DNA of 64,000 nucleotides from Notolepis coatsorum (lineage: Eukaryota; Chordata; Actinopteri; Aulopiformes; Paralepididae). Within the stretch, counting starts at the first letter, position 1; each line of letters opens with the position of its first letter. The stretch covers positions 38,973,935 through 39,037,934 of the forward strand of contig OZ020593.1 of NCBI GenBank assembly GCA_963971535.1, read 5' to 3'. The translations under genes were made by a program, and so were the position numbers. A model generated the notes under the pieces. The model did not search any database, was not told the origin of the DNA, and worked only from the letters and a program-made list of their open reading frames with translations. Of the stretch, positions 38,930 through 54,591 are shown piece by piece.

Positions 38930-39240
38930 ATTTTACCTTTATTTAACAAGGCAAATCAATTAAGAACCATTTTTTTTTTTTTTTTTTACTTGGTTTTTTT
39001 GCGTTTATCGCTTTTTCTGGTCAAGCATGACTGACAGAAACAGGTTGAATGGGATATAGATCAGGGGAAGACACTCTGAGAAAATACGGCGAGTCCGGGA
39101 GTCGAACTTGTGTACCCCAGATCCGTGACGCGCACGGTTGCCCCCGACGCCAAAATAGCGCCGAGATACGCGGTGAGCTACTGGAGCTCCCAAGAACCAA
39201 TTCTTATTTACAATGATGGCCTGGCAACAGGAAAAGGACA
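38930..39240 (-). mobile_element. tRNA-derived SINE (family B) inserted in an older repeat
   Basis: The target duplication aagaacca occurs at 38961-38968 and 39191-39199. On the minus strand, head gagctccagtagctcaccgc, B box GTTCGACTCCC near 39090-39100, and an A-tail (T run at 38970-38990). The host sequence (tttacctttatttaacaaggcaa ... caattcttatttacaatgatggcct) is itself a widespread fish repeat. Confidence 0.7.
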
Positions 39241-39873
39241 GTCGTCACCCCCCCCCCCCCACCTCTATGCCCCTGGTCTGTTATAAAGTCGAAGTTATTG
39301 ATATTTCCCAATATCAACAATACATGTCTCAACAGGCTTCACATGCCCACAGTGGAACAACACCTCCTGACCTTAAACCTAAATGAAGATAAGGAGAAAC
39401 TCCCACAAATACCTTAATAGGACAAAAAGGGAAGAAACCTCAGAATGGAAATTAGATCCCCTCAAATTAGATCCCCCAACCAGGATGGTCACTGGTCAGA
39501 CATGCAGTGTTAAGGTGGGCAACTGATAATTGGTAGTGATCACTTGTGTGAATTATTGGTAAAGTAATGCATGGGAAAGTCACAATAATCATAACAGTTA
39601 CCAGTGACCACCAACACAAATGTCCATGGTTCGTTCTCTGTATTTGACGAATGAGGTTTTCTGATTCTGATTATTCTTGATGCTGAGGATGCATGGTACT
39701 CGAGGTATCAGTGACTATAGCTGCGTTACTGATTAATAATACACCATTTCATTGATCACAAACCACATTAACCATCAGTAGGTCACACCCACTTAGGGGG
39801 TTCCCTTTCTGGTGGAAATACCAGCCTGTATTTTAACTCCTATTAATCTATCCAGTAGATCACTTTGCTACTT
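39241..39873. other. Intron 7, non-coding
   Basis: Nothing recognised apart from a ggtcactggt/accagtgacc inverted pair at about 39485 and 39599. Confidence 0.3.
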
Positions 39874-40545
39874 CTATCCTTTGATTCCTGGAATTGCTCC
39901 TTTTTGATACATTGACCTGGTTTTGCAATAAGCTCTCCCCTCAGAGTTGTAACCAAGAGCAGACGTGCTTAGCTTATTGTACTTGGCCAGATCGGACAGT
40001 GGCATGTAAGAATGATAACGTGGTTTGGAACCCAGCCAGGACAATTCATTTGCAAATGTCTCTGTGTGACACGCGTTCCACTCAAGAGGCAGTATTATCC
40101 TGTGGCCTGCACCCACTTCATCTAACTTAGCATCTGACGGGAGACCATCAGGTTTGAGATTTATTGGGACTACATTGTGGGNNNNNNNNNNNNNNNNNNN
40201 NNNNNNNNNNNNNNNNNNNNNNNNNNNNNNNNNNNNNNNNNNNNNNNNNNNNNNNNNNNNNNNNNNNNNNNNNNNNNNNNNNNNNNNNNNNNNNNNNNNN
40301 NNNNNNNNNNNNNNNNNNNNNNNNNNNNNNNNNNNNNNNNNNNNNNNNNNNNNNNNNNNNNNNNNNNNNNNNNNNNNNNNNGAGATGTCGCACTCGTGTT
40401 TCAGATGGTCTGCCAGATCAGCCATAAAAGTCTTCAACATGGAGACTGGCTCAAGCTCAAGAACTACACTTACATCACAGGACAGGTCTGGTTTACATTT
40501 GAGTGATTGGGGGATTACAACAGGCTTTGTTAAGTGACATTGCAA
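39874..40545 (-). other. Unrecognised open frame on both sides of the gap, tbx5 intron 7
   Basis: On the minus strand there are 54 open codons before the gap (40382-40545) and 102 after it (39874-40181), including segments such as MLKTFMADLADHLKHECDI and PINLKPDGLPSDAKLDEVG. The composition looks protein-like, but I do not recognise the family. Because the gap length is arbitrary, the shared frame may be chance. It may be a transposable-element coding remnant; it is not part of tbx5. Confidence 0.25.
40182..40381. other. 200-base assembly gap (N run)
   Basis: Exactly 200 Ns inside the intron between tbx5 exons 7 and 8. The round length suggests a placeholder of unknown true size. Reading frames drawn across it are not meaningful. 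Confidence 0.99.
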
Positions 40546-40757
40546 CTATAGGATGTCAGTAATCCCTATCTAATTGTGGTTACATTTATCCACTCATTTC
40601 TAGTTTACCAATGGTTCAGCTGTGGCTAATCAGTATAGCCCTGAATAGGATAGGAGCATCGGATCAATTGAAGAATTAGAGGAAGGCTTCAGAGAAGGTG
40701 TGTGTAGTCGGACAACCTCTGGTGATCTGAGTGATTAGTGGGAAACTTTGACTATAC

Positions 40758-40849
40758 CTCTGCATTCTGGACATCCTGTGTAGCTCCATATCATCACTCC
40801 CACGGAAGCCTTTTGCAAATGGGTTGTTCTCAATCTTCAACTGGGTTAT
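40758..40849 (-). CDS. tbx5a: tbx5 exon 7, end of T-box (residues 222-252)
   Basis: 92 nt: 30 codons plus two bases of Ser252. The acceptor is ttattttgcag|ATA and the donor is GCAGAG|GTATAG. It encodes [20 protein letters not shown], then [10 protein letters not shown], the C-terminal T-box helix that contacts DNA. Arg237, a human disease position, is conserved. An (AAT)n microsatellite (+ strand 40858-40888) lies about 10 bp upstream of the acceptor and supplies its T-rich tract. Confidence 0.95.
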
Positions 40850-40855
40850 CTGCAA

Positions 40856-40888
<33 letters not shown>
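40856..40888. repeat. (AAT)n microsatellite next to the tbx5 exon 7 acceptor
   Basis: Eleven aat units immediately upstream of the minus-strand ttttgcag acceptor. Confidence 0.95.
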
Positions 40889-42114
40889 TTTAAAAAGGAC
40901 AAAAAAGTCAAATAAAAGGAAACCTTAGCAACGTTTTATGTTGAAATAAGCACAGCCCCAGCAACAACATACAACAACAACAACAACAATAACAGAAAAA
41001 GAGAGATATTGGAAGCATTAATTCAAGAAATTAAAAAAGGGCTATGGGACTATTATATTTTGTGTGAAAACCGTGAAAAGTGTAAATTGTGGTTAATGGT
41101 CAGTCTCAAGTGAATCTGAAATAACTTTCTCCTTTGAAAAGAAATATAAAATAAGTCATTTTAATTAAAAGAAATCTATAGCCTACTACCGTTTTTTTTA
41201 TAAAAAATTATATATATTTGATATATTTGTACTTTAGTCTACTCGAATAAAAAATTAAATCAAAGCTGTAGGCCTATAGTTGATGGCGAAAGTTTCGCTT
41301 CATCCGGCTTTATCTTTCAATCTAAATTCTTGAAATTGTATTAATCTAATAAAAAAGATAATGAGGTAGAAGTTTTGAAGGCCGCCTCAAAATAGTCTAT
41401 AGTGGCCTAATACAACCTATTAATGAGGTTACAGAATCCAGGGATATCCCACTTGTGAGCAGTGGTTTCTGGCAGGTAATTAGTTGGCAGTTCTCGTGTG
41501 CTTCCCGCCTTCTTGTCAGGTAATTAGTTGGCACTTGTCGCGTTGTTTCCAGTCTTCTGACCATACTGGAGGTTTGTCTGCATGCTGGCTCACACTCTCA
41601 CCAAACCTTGTAAAATCTCTTTTGTTGAGACATTTTCCTATAGCTTCTCGTTAACGCACAGCGAGCCTGGCATAATGTATGCATTATTTAATATCTGCAA
41701 ATTTGGAATAAAAGGTGAGTAAAATAGACTTGTTGACATGTTTGCCACACCACACGCTTGCCAAAAAAGGAGACGGGCAAAAAATAGTTTGCTCTGCACC
41801 ATAACAAGGTATTTTGCAAAAAATACTTTGCTTTAGTTTCTTCTCGTCTTTGGCGGGACACGGAGAAAGCAAACAATTTTTTGTAAAACACCTTATGGCG
41901 CTCTAGCTCACAGTATATGGATATTTTGCAGAATAAATGTATTGTGAGGTATTCTTTTGTACTATTTCAATAATACAGCATGTAGGCCTATGCTCAACAA
42001 TTTGTTGTGTTTTAATAACATTTAGCTATTGTAAAATGAACAGAATCCAATATAAATTAGACTATTATGTCTAATGTATATGGTCACACACAGACAACAG
42101 GATTTTAGTGATTT
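40889..42114. other. Intron 6, AT-rich, a small tandem duplication
   Basis: ggtaattagttggca recurs at 41475 and 41519. No gene seen. Confidence 0.35.
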
Positions 42115-42352
42115 TATCAAAAGCGCTTTACAATTTGTTCCTCACATTTTACCCATTTACTCACACATTCACACACCGACGGCGGAGGCAACCATGCAAG
42201 GTGCCAACCTGCTCATCGGGAGCAATTAGGGGTTAAATCAAGTGTCTTGCTCAAGGACACTTCGACAAGCTGCCCGGGAAGAGCGGGAATCGAACCGGGA
42301 ACCTCCGGATTGCCAGACGACTGCTCTACCTCCCGAGCCACTGTCTCCCCAA
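42115..42352 (-). mobile_element. tRNA-derived SINE (family C) in intron 6
   Basis: On the minus strand: ggggagacagtggctcggga, gaggtagagcagtcgtctgg, then B box GGTTCGATTCC (42285-42295), then tgctcaaggacact-type body. This is a common teleost SINE head and body. 5' and 3' ends approximate. Confidence 0.75.
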
Positions 42353-44629
<2,277 letters not shown>

Positions 44630-44969
44630 CTACGGGGAGGAAAATGCACGCTATATCATTCGATTGCTAGAGTGCCCTCTCTGTCGAAACCAGAATCAGT
44701 GCTATACTTCTGACTGTACATCTCACAGCCTGCTCAATCACAGAGAGCCTAAATCTGTACCAAATCCGGATATCCTCGACCAAATTAGTTTGAAAGAAAA
44801 TGTGGCAATAACTTGAATTGGGTGTATACAGAGTATCGTAAATAACACAAAATGAAGCTTCTCTCAACATTTTTCGAGTTGTTATCAGAAAAGTAAACGG
44901 ACCTGACTGCCATGGACACAGTAAATAAACAAGGTAGCACAGACGCCGTGAAATATTTAATATGTTTGA

Positions 44970-45180
44970 AAGAAATGAATGAATGAATGAATGAATGAAT
45001 GAATGAATGAATGAATGAATGAATGAGTGAATGAATGAATGAATGAATGAATGAATGAATGAATGAATGAATGAATGAATGAATGAATGATCATTACATT
45101 TATATAGCGCTTTTATAGACAATCAAAGTGCTCCAGTCCCCACAATGTATATAGTGGAGCTTCACCTGGCACCAAATGTC
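44970..45180 (-). mobile_element. LINE/SINE 3' end with (ATTC)n tail
   Basis: (gaat)n at 44974-45090 followed by tcattacatttatatagcgcttttatagac. On the minus strand this is a non-LTR 3' end with a tetranucleotide tail. Confidence 0.65.
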
Positions 45181-46699
45181 GGGCGGCTATTTTATAAAAG
45201 AGACAAAAATAGTACAGTAATAGGAACAATAATATAATAGTATTTATTCAATATGTTAAGGCGAAATAATACGAGTAAAGGTAGCATAGGTTAGTTTACT
45301 TCCTCTTTTGGCATGATGTTTGACAGTGGACCGCAAGTGGAACGACGTCGTCCAACTCTCCACGTAGGAGAATGCCTCAGAATTATTTTAAAGAAATCTG
45401 GGATTGGGGTTCTTCTGGGCTGTTTCCAGAACCCTTGGGATGGTTTGCAAATCCAAAAGGTATCTATATAGGCCTATACACAGGATTTTTGAATTACCCT
45501 TTAAGTCATGGGGCTCTTGGAAGCTCCCAATGAACGTGTTGCAGTCATTTCAAACATACCTTGAATCATTTAAGTCGTTTTGGGGCATTTCTCTGACTAC
45601 TGCATTGCATTTTTAGGATCAGTCTTTGTGTTGCCCATATTAGAGTTAACACAGTAAGTGCTTTTTCCATAATTGCATCTGGGCATTCCTTTCTGCAAAG
45701 AAAAGTGTGCTAACTATAGCATTTAATGTAATAACATAACAGTTGACATACCACTGTTTCATTACTGTCAATCTGGGACAGATGATGTGCTGTACTGCAT
45801 ATAGGCACAATGCTATTGTAATGTGCTCATTATTCTCATTAGAGATTCTCCAAGGTCCCCCCCCACAGTTTGAAAAAGCCTTGATTTAAACCTTCCTTGA
45901 GGAAACAGACTATAATTATCTCTTTCTCTTTGCGCAATTTCAGCACGGATCACCGTCATAGAAACTTTTTATTGAGTTTCAAAATATAGGCTAATTAAAC
46001 TATAGCCTTTGTGCCATTCAAAAAAACTAAACATAAAGACATGGCAACCTTTATGATAATTGTAATACCTCCATCGCTGATAGCATTCAGAAACTTCTGG
46101 GCCATGCCTGTTTGATCTTAATACCAAATCTATATGAAGCAACTGTACTGTAAAGGCTTACATAACCCACAAACCTGTTACCACCTGCAGGGCCAATTCA
46201 GTGATATATCAACGCAACACAACGCTGATTACATCACATGACAGTACAAGTTTGTCAGAGCAGAAGAGCGGTCGTTGGAACCCACACCCCCGCCCCTGAC
46301 CTGGCTAACCTAGTCTGTGCTAAGTGATGACCAGTGGCTATAGCCTGGCGACGCTAAGACGCGGTCCACCCAGTTGAACTTGAGCCCTGGACTCCTCTCA
46401 TGAGGCCCTTCCTGTCCGCAGGCCTTAAGTCTAATTGTTCTGACAGACTGGGGGAGTCATGGGCATCGACCGTGAACAATGTAATGGTTTTTAATTTCAT
46501 TAAATCCACTTACATTTAGAGATAACAAAACAGGACTCCCCGTCCCCACCTCCCCCTCCCCTGCCCTCAGGCATTCCTTCTATTTCTTATCTGTGAGGTT
46601 GTTTTTGTACCTGCCTTTCACTGCACGCACGCTGTAGAGAAGAGAGAAAGGGCTGCCCTGACCTTCAGTGCCGGCCAGGGCATCTTGTAGTACTACAAA
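45181..46699. other. Intron 5, nothing recognised
   Basis: Non-coding with no identifiable repeat. Confidence 0.35.
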
Positions 46700-46717
46700 G
46701 GAATGACCCCCAAGTCC

Positions 46718-47193
46718 AGGGCGGCTACGTGGCGTAGTGGGCAAGGCGCTCGCCACGAATGATGGAGACGCTGGGCTTGCCTGTTCGAGCCCAGCGCTCC
46801 ACATTGCTTTCAGTTTAGCTGGCCGTCCGTACTAATACACATTGGCCGTATTAGGGGGTGGGAAACTGATGGGTGGGGATCGGGCGTTGTGGACAGCGAC
46901 TCCTACAGGTCGGTTGGTGCCTGCGCAGTAGAATCAGGAAGTGTCGGGGGCAGCGTGAGCCTCCCACGCGTTACTCCTCGCCACTGAGAGATCGAGCTGC
47001 GCAGGTGAAAAGATGCGACTGCTGTTACCTCAAGTACCGGAGGGGACTTGTGCTATGTATGACTTAGTCCACATTGCAGCCGGCTTGTGGGAGGCAAGAA
47101 ACAGCGTTCGTGACAGGGGAGGGTTGAATTGGATGATACGAAATTGGGATGGGAGAAAATATAGAAAAATGGGAGAAGAAGTGGATAAAAAAA
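46718..47193 (+). mobile_element. tRNA-derived SINE, family A, with perfect 18-bp TSD
   Basis: The direct repeat ggaatgacccccaagtcc is at 46700-46717 and 47194-47211. Head ggcggctacgtggcgtagtgg, B box ggttcgagccc-like near 46783-46795, A-rich tail. The perfect long TSD indicates a relatively recent insertion into the tbx5 intron. Confidence 0.9.
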
Positions 47194-47307
47194 GGAATGA
47201 CCCCCAAGTCCCAGAGCCACTGAAGCACAGAGACCATGCAGTCATCCATTATGAATTTTCAATTGAACTTGTTTTTGTTTCATCATGTAATCGTGCTTTG
47301 TATTGGG

Positions 47308-48105
47308 ACGTGGAAGATGGGTAGTGTAGAGGTCTATGCACTCGCCTATACCACCGCAGAGACCCGGGTTCGATTCCCAGCAGTGGTACCTGTGGCTTGG
47401 TGAGACGTCCCTACGAATGCAGTTGCCAGTGTTCGGGGGTGGGAAGCCAGTGGGGTATGAGTCCTGGTCGTAACAGGTCGTTAGGGCTGGGCGATTAATC
47501 AAGTTTAATTTTCAATTATGATTTTGACTTCCCACAATCATGCATAGATTCATAGGATTTCTTGTGTTGTAAATGCAGCGCACCCTTCCTTTCACAGCGG
47601 TGTGCTCAGCTCCTCCCCCTCAAACCCAAACAGTAGTTTCAGCTCATGTTGAGAGGGAGGAGGGAGCCATGGCGCGTTTCTCCAGTTATTTTGAAACATC
47701 TTTGGTAACTTGTAAGATGACAGAAAGGCAGCCTTTGGTCGAGAAGAAAGGTAAAACAAATTCAGCCGTCGTCTTATGATGTTCTCAGTAATCCTGTTTA
47801 ATAATTGTGATTTCAATATCAATCAAAATAATTGTAATTATCATTTTCGCCATAATCGAGCAGCCCTACTCGTCATTCGGGGCGCTTGTTCAGCAGGGAG
47901 GAGATCTGGGGGAGATAGCGTGAACCTCCGCATTACGCTCTCCCAGTGAAACTCCTTGCTATCACATGAAAAGAAGCAGCTGATGACAGAGGAGGCATGT
48001 GATACACCCTCCCCAGACCAACAGTAGGGCAGCGCAATGACCAGGGGGGAATTGGCATAACATCTCAATTGGGGAGATGGGAGAAATAGTTAAAACGAGA
48101 AAAAT
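47308..48105 (+). mobile_element. Diverged tRNA-derived SINE interrupted by a MITE
   Basis: Head with tgggtagtgtagaggtcta and B box GGTTCGATTCC (47367-47377). The body (gtgttcgggggtgggaagcc ... gtgaacctccgcattacg ... attggggagatgggagaaat) follows family A but is split by 47483-47868. Confidence 0.7.
47483..47868. mobile_element. MITE with TAGGGCTGGGCGATTA-type inverted ends
   Basis: The left end TAGGGCTGGGCGATTA and right end TAATCGAGCAGCCCTA are inverted. About 386 bp and non-coding. Confidence 0.7.
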
Positions 48106-48325
48106 TTATTTATTTATTCATTTTAAATTTCAACAGCCTTTAAGAGCAACACTTATATGGCTTAATGGAGGCTGCAATATAGTAAATGCTTTCCAGGATT
48201 TTGGAGTGTATCAATTATGGTTAGATATGCACAGGTCTTGGAACGTGCAGGTGGAAAGAACACTTTTGCAAAATTTATAATCCAGTGTTATTTCAACTGC
48301 GAGTTGAGATTCAGAATGTTGGTAC

Positions 48326-48915
48326 ACAGATGAAACCATAATGAGGTTAGGCTGCAGGGATTATGTGATGTTGGTCTGCACATGAGACCATACGGGGATG
48401 GGCTGTAGGGATTATGTGCTGTTGGTCTGCACATGAGACCATACGAGGATGGGCTGTAGGGATTATGTGCTGTTGGTCTGCACATGAGACCATACGAGGA
48501 TGGGCTGTAGGGATTATGTGCTGTTGGTCTGCACATGAGACCATAATGAGGTTAGGCTGTAGGGATTATGTGCTGTTGGTCTGCACACAAGACCATACAA
48601 GGCTGTAGGGATTATGTGCTGTTGGTCTGCACATGAGACCATAATGAGGATGGGCTGTAGGGATTACTGTATGTGATGTTGGTCTGCACATGAGACCATA
48701 CGAGGATGGGCTGTATGTGCTGTTGGTCTGCACATGAGACCATACGAGGATGGGCTGTAGGGATTATGTGCTGTTGGTCTGCACATGAGACCATACGAGG
48801 ATGGGCTGTAGGGATTATGTGCTGTTGGTCTGCACATGAGACCATAATGAGGTTAGGGTCTAGGGATTATGTGCTGTTGGTCTGCACATGAGAACATACA
48901 AGGCTGGGCTATAGG
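48326..48915. repeat. 51-bp satellite array in tbx5 intron 5
   Basis: About eleven copies of ttatgtgctgttggtctgca + catgagaccatacgaggatg + ggctgtaggga. The period is divisible by three, so repetitive open frames (PTAHPRMVSCADQQHII) arise. Confidence 0.95.
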
Positions 48916-51215
48916 GCAAGAGCTCCATAGTTGTGCTGGCCTGGGAGAGACAAGATCCCCCCCATGGGGCGTGCATAACCAGAATGCCTTGCGGTCCGAC
49001 AAAGACAGAGCACCGTTGGGATGCTTTTAACGCATCTATGACAGCGTACTACAGTCATAGACCCTTTTATATACATATATATGAGCTAATAACAATGAGC
49101 TACCGTGAACTAATTGTTAACTTAATGGCCCACACACATAATTTCAGGCCCACCCAAAAATTCTGAGCACAAAAATGTTTAACATTATAATGCCACAATT
49201 CAGTTCTACGTAGTCTTTTCACATGTTTTCAGCAACTATAATGTGTTTAGAAACAAATCTCTCAATTTGCTTTACCTGTAATTTAACAATCCTTGTTCTA
49301 ATCCAATTGTCCAAATCTCTCACTAAAGTAGCCTACTGATTTATTTAATTGTTTAGAAATGTAAACAGCTTCAGTCAACTTGTGTGATGTCATATGGTGT
49401 TATCCCTACACCAAGAGCCTTGTCAATCAATTTGGGAATGCAAAAAAAAAGAAATGTCTTATCCCATGTTTTGAATCTCTGTGGTGGGAACTACCCTTTT
49501 GTTTACATTTGGATTCAGGAGTGAAACTTTTTTTTTTACAAGTGAACTAAATTGAACAGTGCATGAATTAAAAACTAAAAATAGGTTACATCAAGCGTTC
49601 ATTAGTGGCATCCATTCTGTCTGGGGAGAGATCTCTAAGCTTGTGAACAACAGCAACAACAACAACGCCATCAATGTAAATACTATAAAACTGCTTTTAC
49701 CACACAACACTGGATGGGTTTTGAAAAGGAGCTAAAAATACTTCTCGTTGCATTGGTTTTAAATGTGATATGCAGGGAGTTGCCTAGAAAATGTCTAAAT
49801 GTACATTTTCATTCTGGAAGAAAAAAAACTAGCATGCGCCACAGACTGTGGGCTCTCAAAGTCCAGTATGTACGTTAGGGCTGGGAAGCGGGGGGGGGGG
49901 GTAGGGTGCTGTTAGACCACCCACCGGGGGCCCCTAGCACACGCCTCGTCTCCCCGCGGCCCAGCCGCTGCCCCGCCTGGGGTCCCCGTATCTGCGTTCC
50001 CCCGTGCCTCTGGGTGATAGTATTTAATGATAGTGAGGGATTGCTCCGGGTCTCAAGCCGCTGGCCTCTCCTTTCAAGTCTGACCACATCAGAGGGTTTC
50101 CCCGAGCCGCGGGATTAACAGGCTTTGTACACCATCATCTATTGCTCATTGCACACTGCCAGCGGAATATAAACAGTGGGATCTTCACACTCCACCCTCG
50201 CCGGCCAAAACATGTGTGGGAAGACACGAGAGACGAGTGCAGGAGCAAATTGAGAAGGGTGGGGTGGGGTGCAATAACACTGAGCAATGTTGCAAGAGTT
50301 GAGAAAGGGATCAAAGTAAAAAAAAAAGCCTGCCATTCACTATGGAAACTGAGATAAAAACAAGTAGACCTTCTTGAGATGTTTGGAACAGAGGAACAGA
50401 GGAAAATGCCAATTTGACATGGTGGCGCATGTACTATCCCCCACTACATCTGCCATACAAGTATACTGCCACTACTAAGGTTGCTTTCATATACACATAA
50501 TAACACATATAGACTATACTGTATTATCAATAGATGTGGTCATGTGGTCTGTGTTGTGTGTAATATGCCACCACAGCAGAAGAGAACCAACCACATTTCA
50601 GGAACACATGTTGTCAACCTGCTCTGACATCCTCTTTGACACAGGTATACAACTCTCAAATGATTAACTCTGCAACTGGATGCGAAACACATAAGTCCTG
50701 TGGAAAATTCAGCTTGCTTTTAGCCTCTGCTCTGTCACAACCGTCCTGAGCCCATGGGAGGGAGCCAGGAGGTGAGGTCCTGCTCTCTCTGTCTGTTGAG
50801 TCTGTCTAATTATGAGGTTTCTAGAAGGAGAAAAGTCCCACTATGGTCCGTCTCCTGGCCAACCTACATCACTGTCATGTCTCAGCCCCGGGTCTGAGCG
50901 CTATAGTAATTATAAATCGTCTCGCAGTTATTTCAACCAGCTGGACCAACAAGCTGATGGAGTATTTTTCTGGCCGTCCACCAGTATTTCATTTATGAAT
51001 CCCATGGTGCTGTCTCCCGGCACGAAAGAGGGCAAGCCAGGAACCACTGCAACCAATCAAAAATGCATTCTGGCCCGGAATTTACAACACCGCTCACATT
51101 CCAACTGAGCTCAAATTTCTTCCTACCAGCTGCGTTTTGGCAAGGCAACAATCACTATCAATTCTCACACACAGCCAATGCAAGAGCCATGTGACCATAT
51201 AGTCGCTTGCTTGTA
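48916..51215. other. Intron 5, unique-looking
   Basis: 49900-50250 (GC-rich) and 50700-51150 are non-repetitive blocks and candidate regulatory DNA. No coding evidence. Confidence 0.35.
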
Positions 51216-51327
51216 TTTGTCTGTGTGCGTGCGTGTGTGTGTGTGTGTGTGTGCGTGTGTGTGTCCGCGTGTGTGTGTGTGTGAGTGTGTGTGTGAGTGA
51301 GTGAGTGAGTGTGTGTACACAGGTGAA

Positions 51328-51397
<70 letters not shown>

Positions 51398-51577
51398 GAC
51401 ACACACTCACACTCACTAACACTCATTGGATTATCTCTTCATACCACTCACAAATGTAGAGAACATCAATTTATGAAAATATTAATGTGAAATGTGGGTT
51501 GGAGTTTTAAATTCCAGTTTATTTGCTAATGATGGAGCATTCGTTCTCAAGGTTGACACACACAACTACTTGCATGT

Positions 51578-51639
<62 letters not shown>

Positions 51640-51665
51640 CGTACGCACACACACACACACACACA
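51216..51665. repeat. GT and CA microsatellites in opposite phase
   Basis: GT-rich 51225-51316, CA 51331-51393, CA 51582-51634 and 51646-51669. Confidence 0.95.
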
Positions 51666-51747
51666 CACATGCAAAAACCATATACAGCTAATTATGTTAG
51701 TAATAATATATAACAAATCATTCATTTCAATTTTATATGCAATAAGT

Positions 51748-53830
51748 AGTCTACTAAATGAAAGAGAAAACACAAAGCATGAAACTAGTCTACCAAATGA
51801 AAGAGAAAATACAAAGCATTAAAAACTACTAAATGAAAGAGAAAACAAAGCATGAGACTATTTTTCTCAACACATTAAACACTTCAATTGTATCCAACAT
51901 TATTCAAATACATTTCTTATTAAGTCTGCATTCTTACAATCATATTTCTGGCCCTATAAATATCTATTGATATTTGATATTTGTTGATAATGTAATTGCT
52001 TAGTTGTTTTCTTGCATGACTCTATTTATAATTAGTAGAATACTGCTGCTCAGTTGTAGCCAACAAAACGTCTCATTTGGCCACAATGTCACAAACACAT
52101 TCAACTTTTATGAAAACCTTCTGCCAATATGCCTTCTGATATTGAAGCCTGCACTGCAGTCTACTAAATGAAAGAGAATACACAAAGCATGAAACTATAG
52201 TCTATAATGTAAGAGAAAACACAAAGCATGAAAATATAGTCTACTAAATGTAAGGGAGAAAACACAAAGCATGAAACTATAGTCTAATGTAAGAGAAAAC
52301 ACAAAGCATGAAACTATCTACTAAATGTAAGAGAAAACACAAAGCATGAAACTCTAGTCTAATGAAAGAGAAAACAAAGCATGAAACTAGTCTAATGAAA
52401 GAGAAGACAAAGCATGAAACTATAGTCTAATGAAATAGAAAACAAAGCATGAAACTATAGTCTAATGAAAGAGAAAACAAAGCATGAAACTAGTCTAATG
52501 AAAGAGAAAACAAAGCATGAAACTAGTCTAATGAAAGAGAAAACATAGCATGAAACTATAGTCTAAGAGAAAACAAAGCATGAAACTCTAATGAAAGAGA
52601 AAACAAAGCATGAAACTATAGTCTAATGAAAGAGAAAACAAAGCATGAAATATAGTCTAATGAAAGAGAAAACAAAGCATGAAACTATAATCTAATGAAA
52701 GAGAAAACAAAGCATAAAACTATATCTAATGAAAGAGAAAACACAAAGCATGAAACTATAGTCTAATGAAAGAGAAAACACAAAGCATGAAACTATAGTC
52801 TAATGAAAGAGAAAACACAAAGCATGAAACTAGTCTAATGAAAGAGAAAACAAAGCATGAAACTAATGCAGTGGTTCCCAAACTGTGGTGCATGCACCCC
52901 TTGTGGTGCGCGAGCACCCTCAAGGTGGTGCGTGCACATGAAAAGGCTAATGGCAGTGCTATGGTGTTATTTTACTAATAAAACTAATATACATTATTTC
53001 AAATGGGGATTTTCACTGTGTAAATCATGAAATTCAAGAAACGTTTTAATAAAAAACGTACGTTTGAATAATAATAATAATAAACAATAATGTCTCTGGC
53101 GTGTCTGACACAGGTGTGCTTCATCTGTGCACGGAGACCGGCAACAATTTTTTCTAACGGAAACCCATTGGGGGGTGCGCAGCTAGGTCGGGAGGTGACA
53201 GGGGGTGCACGGCCAAAAAAGTTTGGGAACCGCTGGTCTAATGAAAGAGAAAACACAAAGCATGAAACTATAGTCTAATGAAAGAGAAAACACAAAGCAT
53301 GAAACTATAGTCTAATGAAAGAGAAAACACAAAGCATGAAACTATAGTCTAATGAAAGAGAAAACACAAAGCATGAAACTATAGTCTAATGAAAGAGAAA
53401 ACACAAAGCATGAAACTATAGTCTAATGAAAGAGAAAACACAAAGCATGAAACTATAGTCTAATGAAAGAGAAAACAAAGCATGAAACTAGTCTACTAAA
53501 TTTAAGAGAAAACACAAAGCATGAAACTAGTCTAATGAAAGAGAAAACACAAAGCATGAAACTAGTGAAAGAGAAAACAAAGCATGAAACTATAGTCTAA
53601 TGAAAGAGAAAACAAAGCATGAAACTATAGTCTAATGAAAGAGAAAAGACAAAGCTGCATGAAACTAGTCTAATGAAAGAGAAAACACAAAACATGAAAC
53701 TATACTAAATGTAAGAGAAAACACAAAGCATGAAACTAGTTATTGAATGAAAGAGAAAACACAAAGCATGAAACTATATGAAAGAGAATGCACAAAGCAT
53801 GAAACTATAAAGAGAATGCACAAAGCATGG
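51748..53830. repeat. ~37-bp minisatellite array in tbx5 intron 5
   Basis: Dozens of copies of agtctaatgaaagagaaaac + acaaagcatgaaactat, with length variants. A three-unit outpost lies at 51748-51857 and the main array at 52160-53830, interrupted by the hAT at 52869-53235. Confidence 0.97.
52869..53235. mobile_element. hAT-type MITE inside the 37-bp array
   Basis: The ends CAGTGGTTCCCAAACT and AGTTTGGGAACCGCTG are inverted. The flanking ctaatg repeats are consistent with a diverged 8-bp duplication of the minisatellite unit. Confidence 0.85.
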
Positions 53831-54573
<743 letters not shown>

Positions 54574-54591
54574 TCACAGCAACACAGTCAC

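Noticed and set aside
47341..47380. Genuine tRNA gene at the B-box-containing heads (also 10653, 39090, 42285, 46720)
   Set aside because: The heads do not fold as complete cloverleafs by eye, and each is followed by a SINE body and A-rich tail.
48326..48915. Regularly spaced repeats resembling a CRISPR array
   Set aside because: No unique spacers: the whole 51-bp unit repeats, and the context is a vertebrate intron. The 37-bp array at 52-54 kb was rejected for the same reason.
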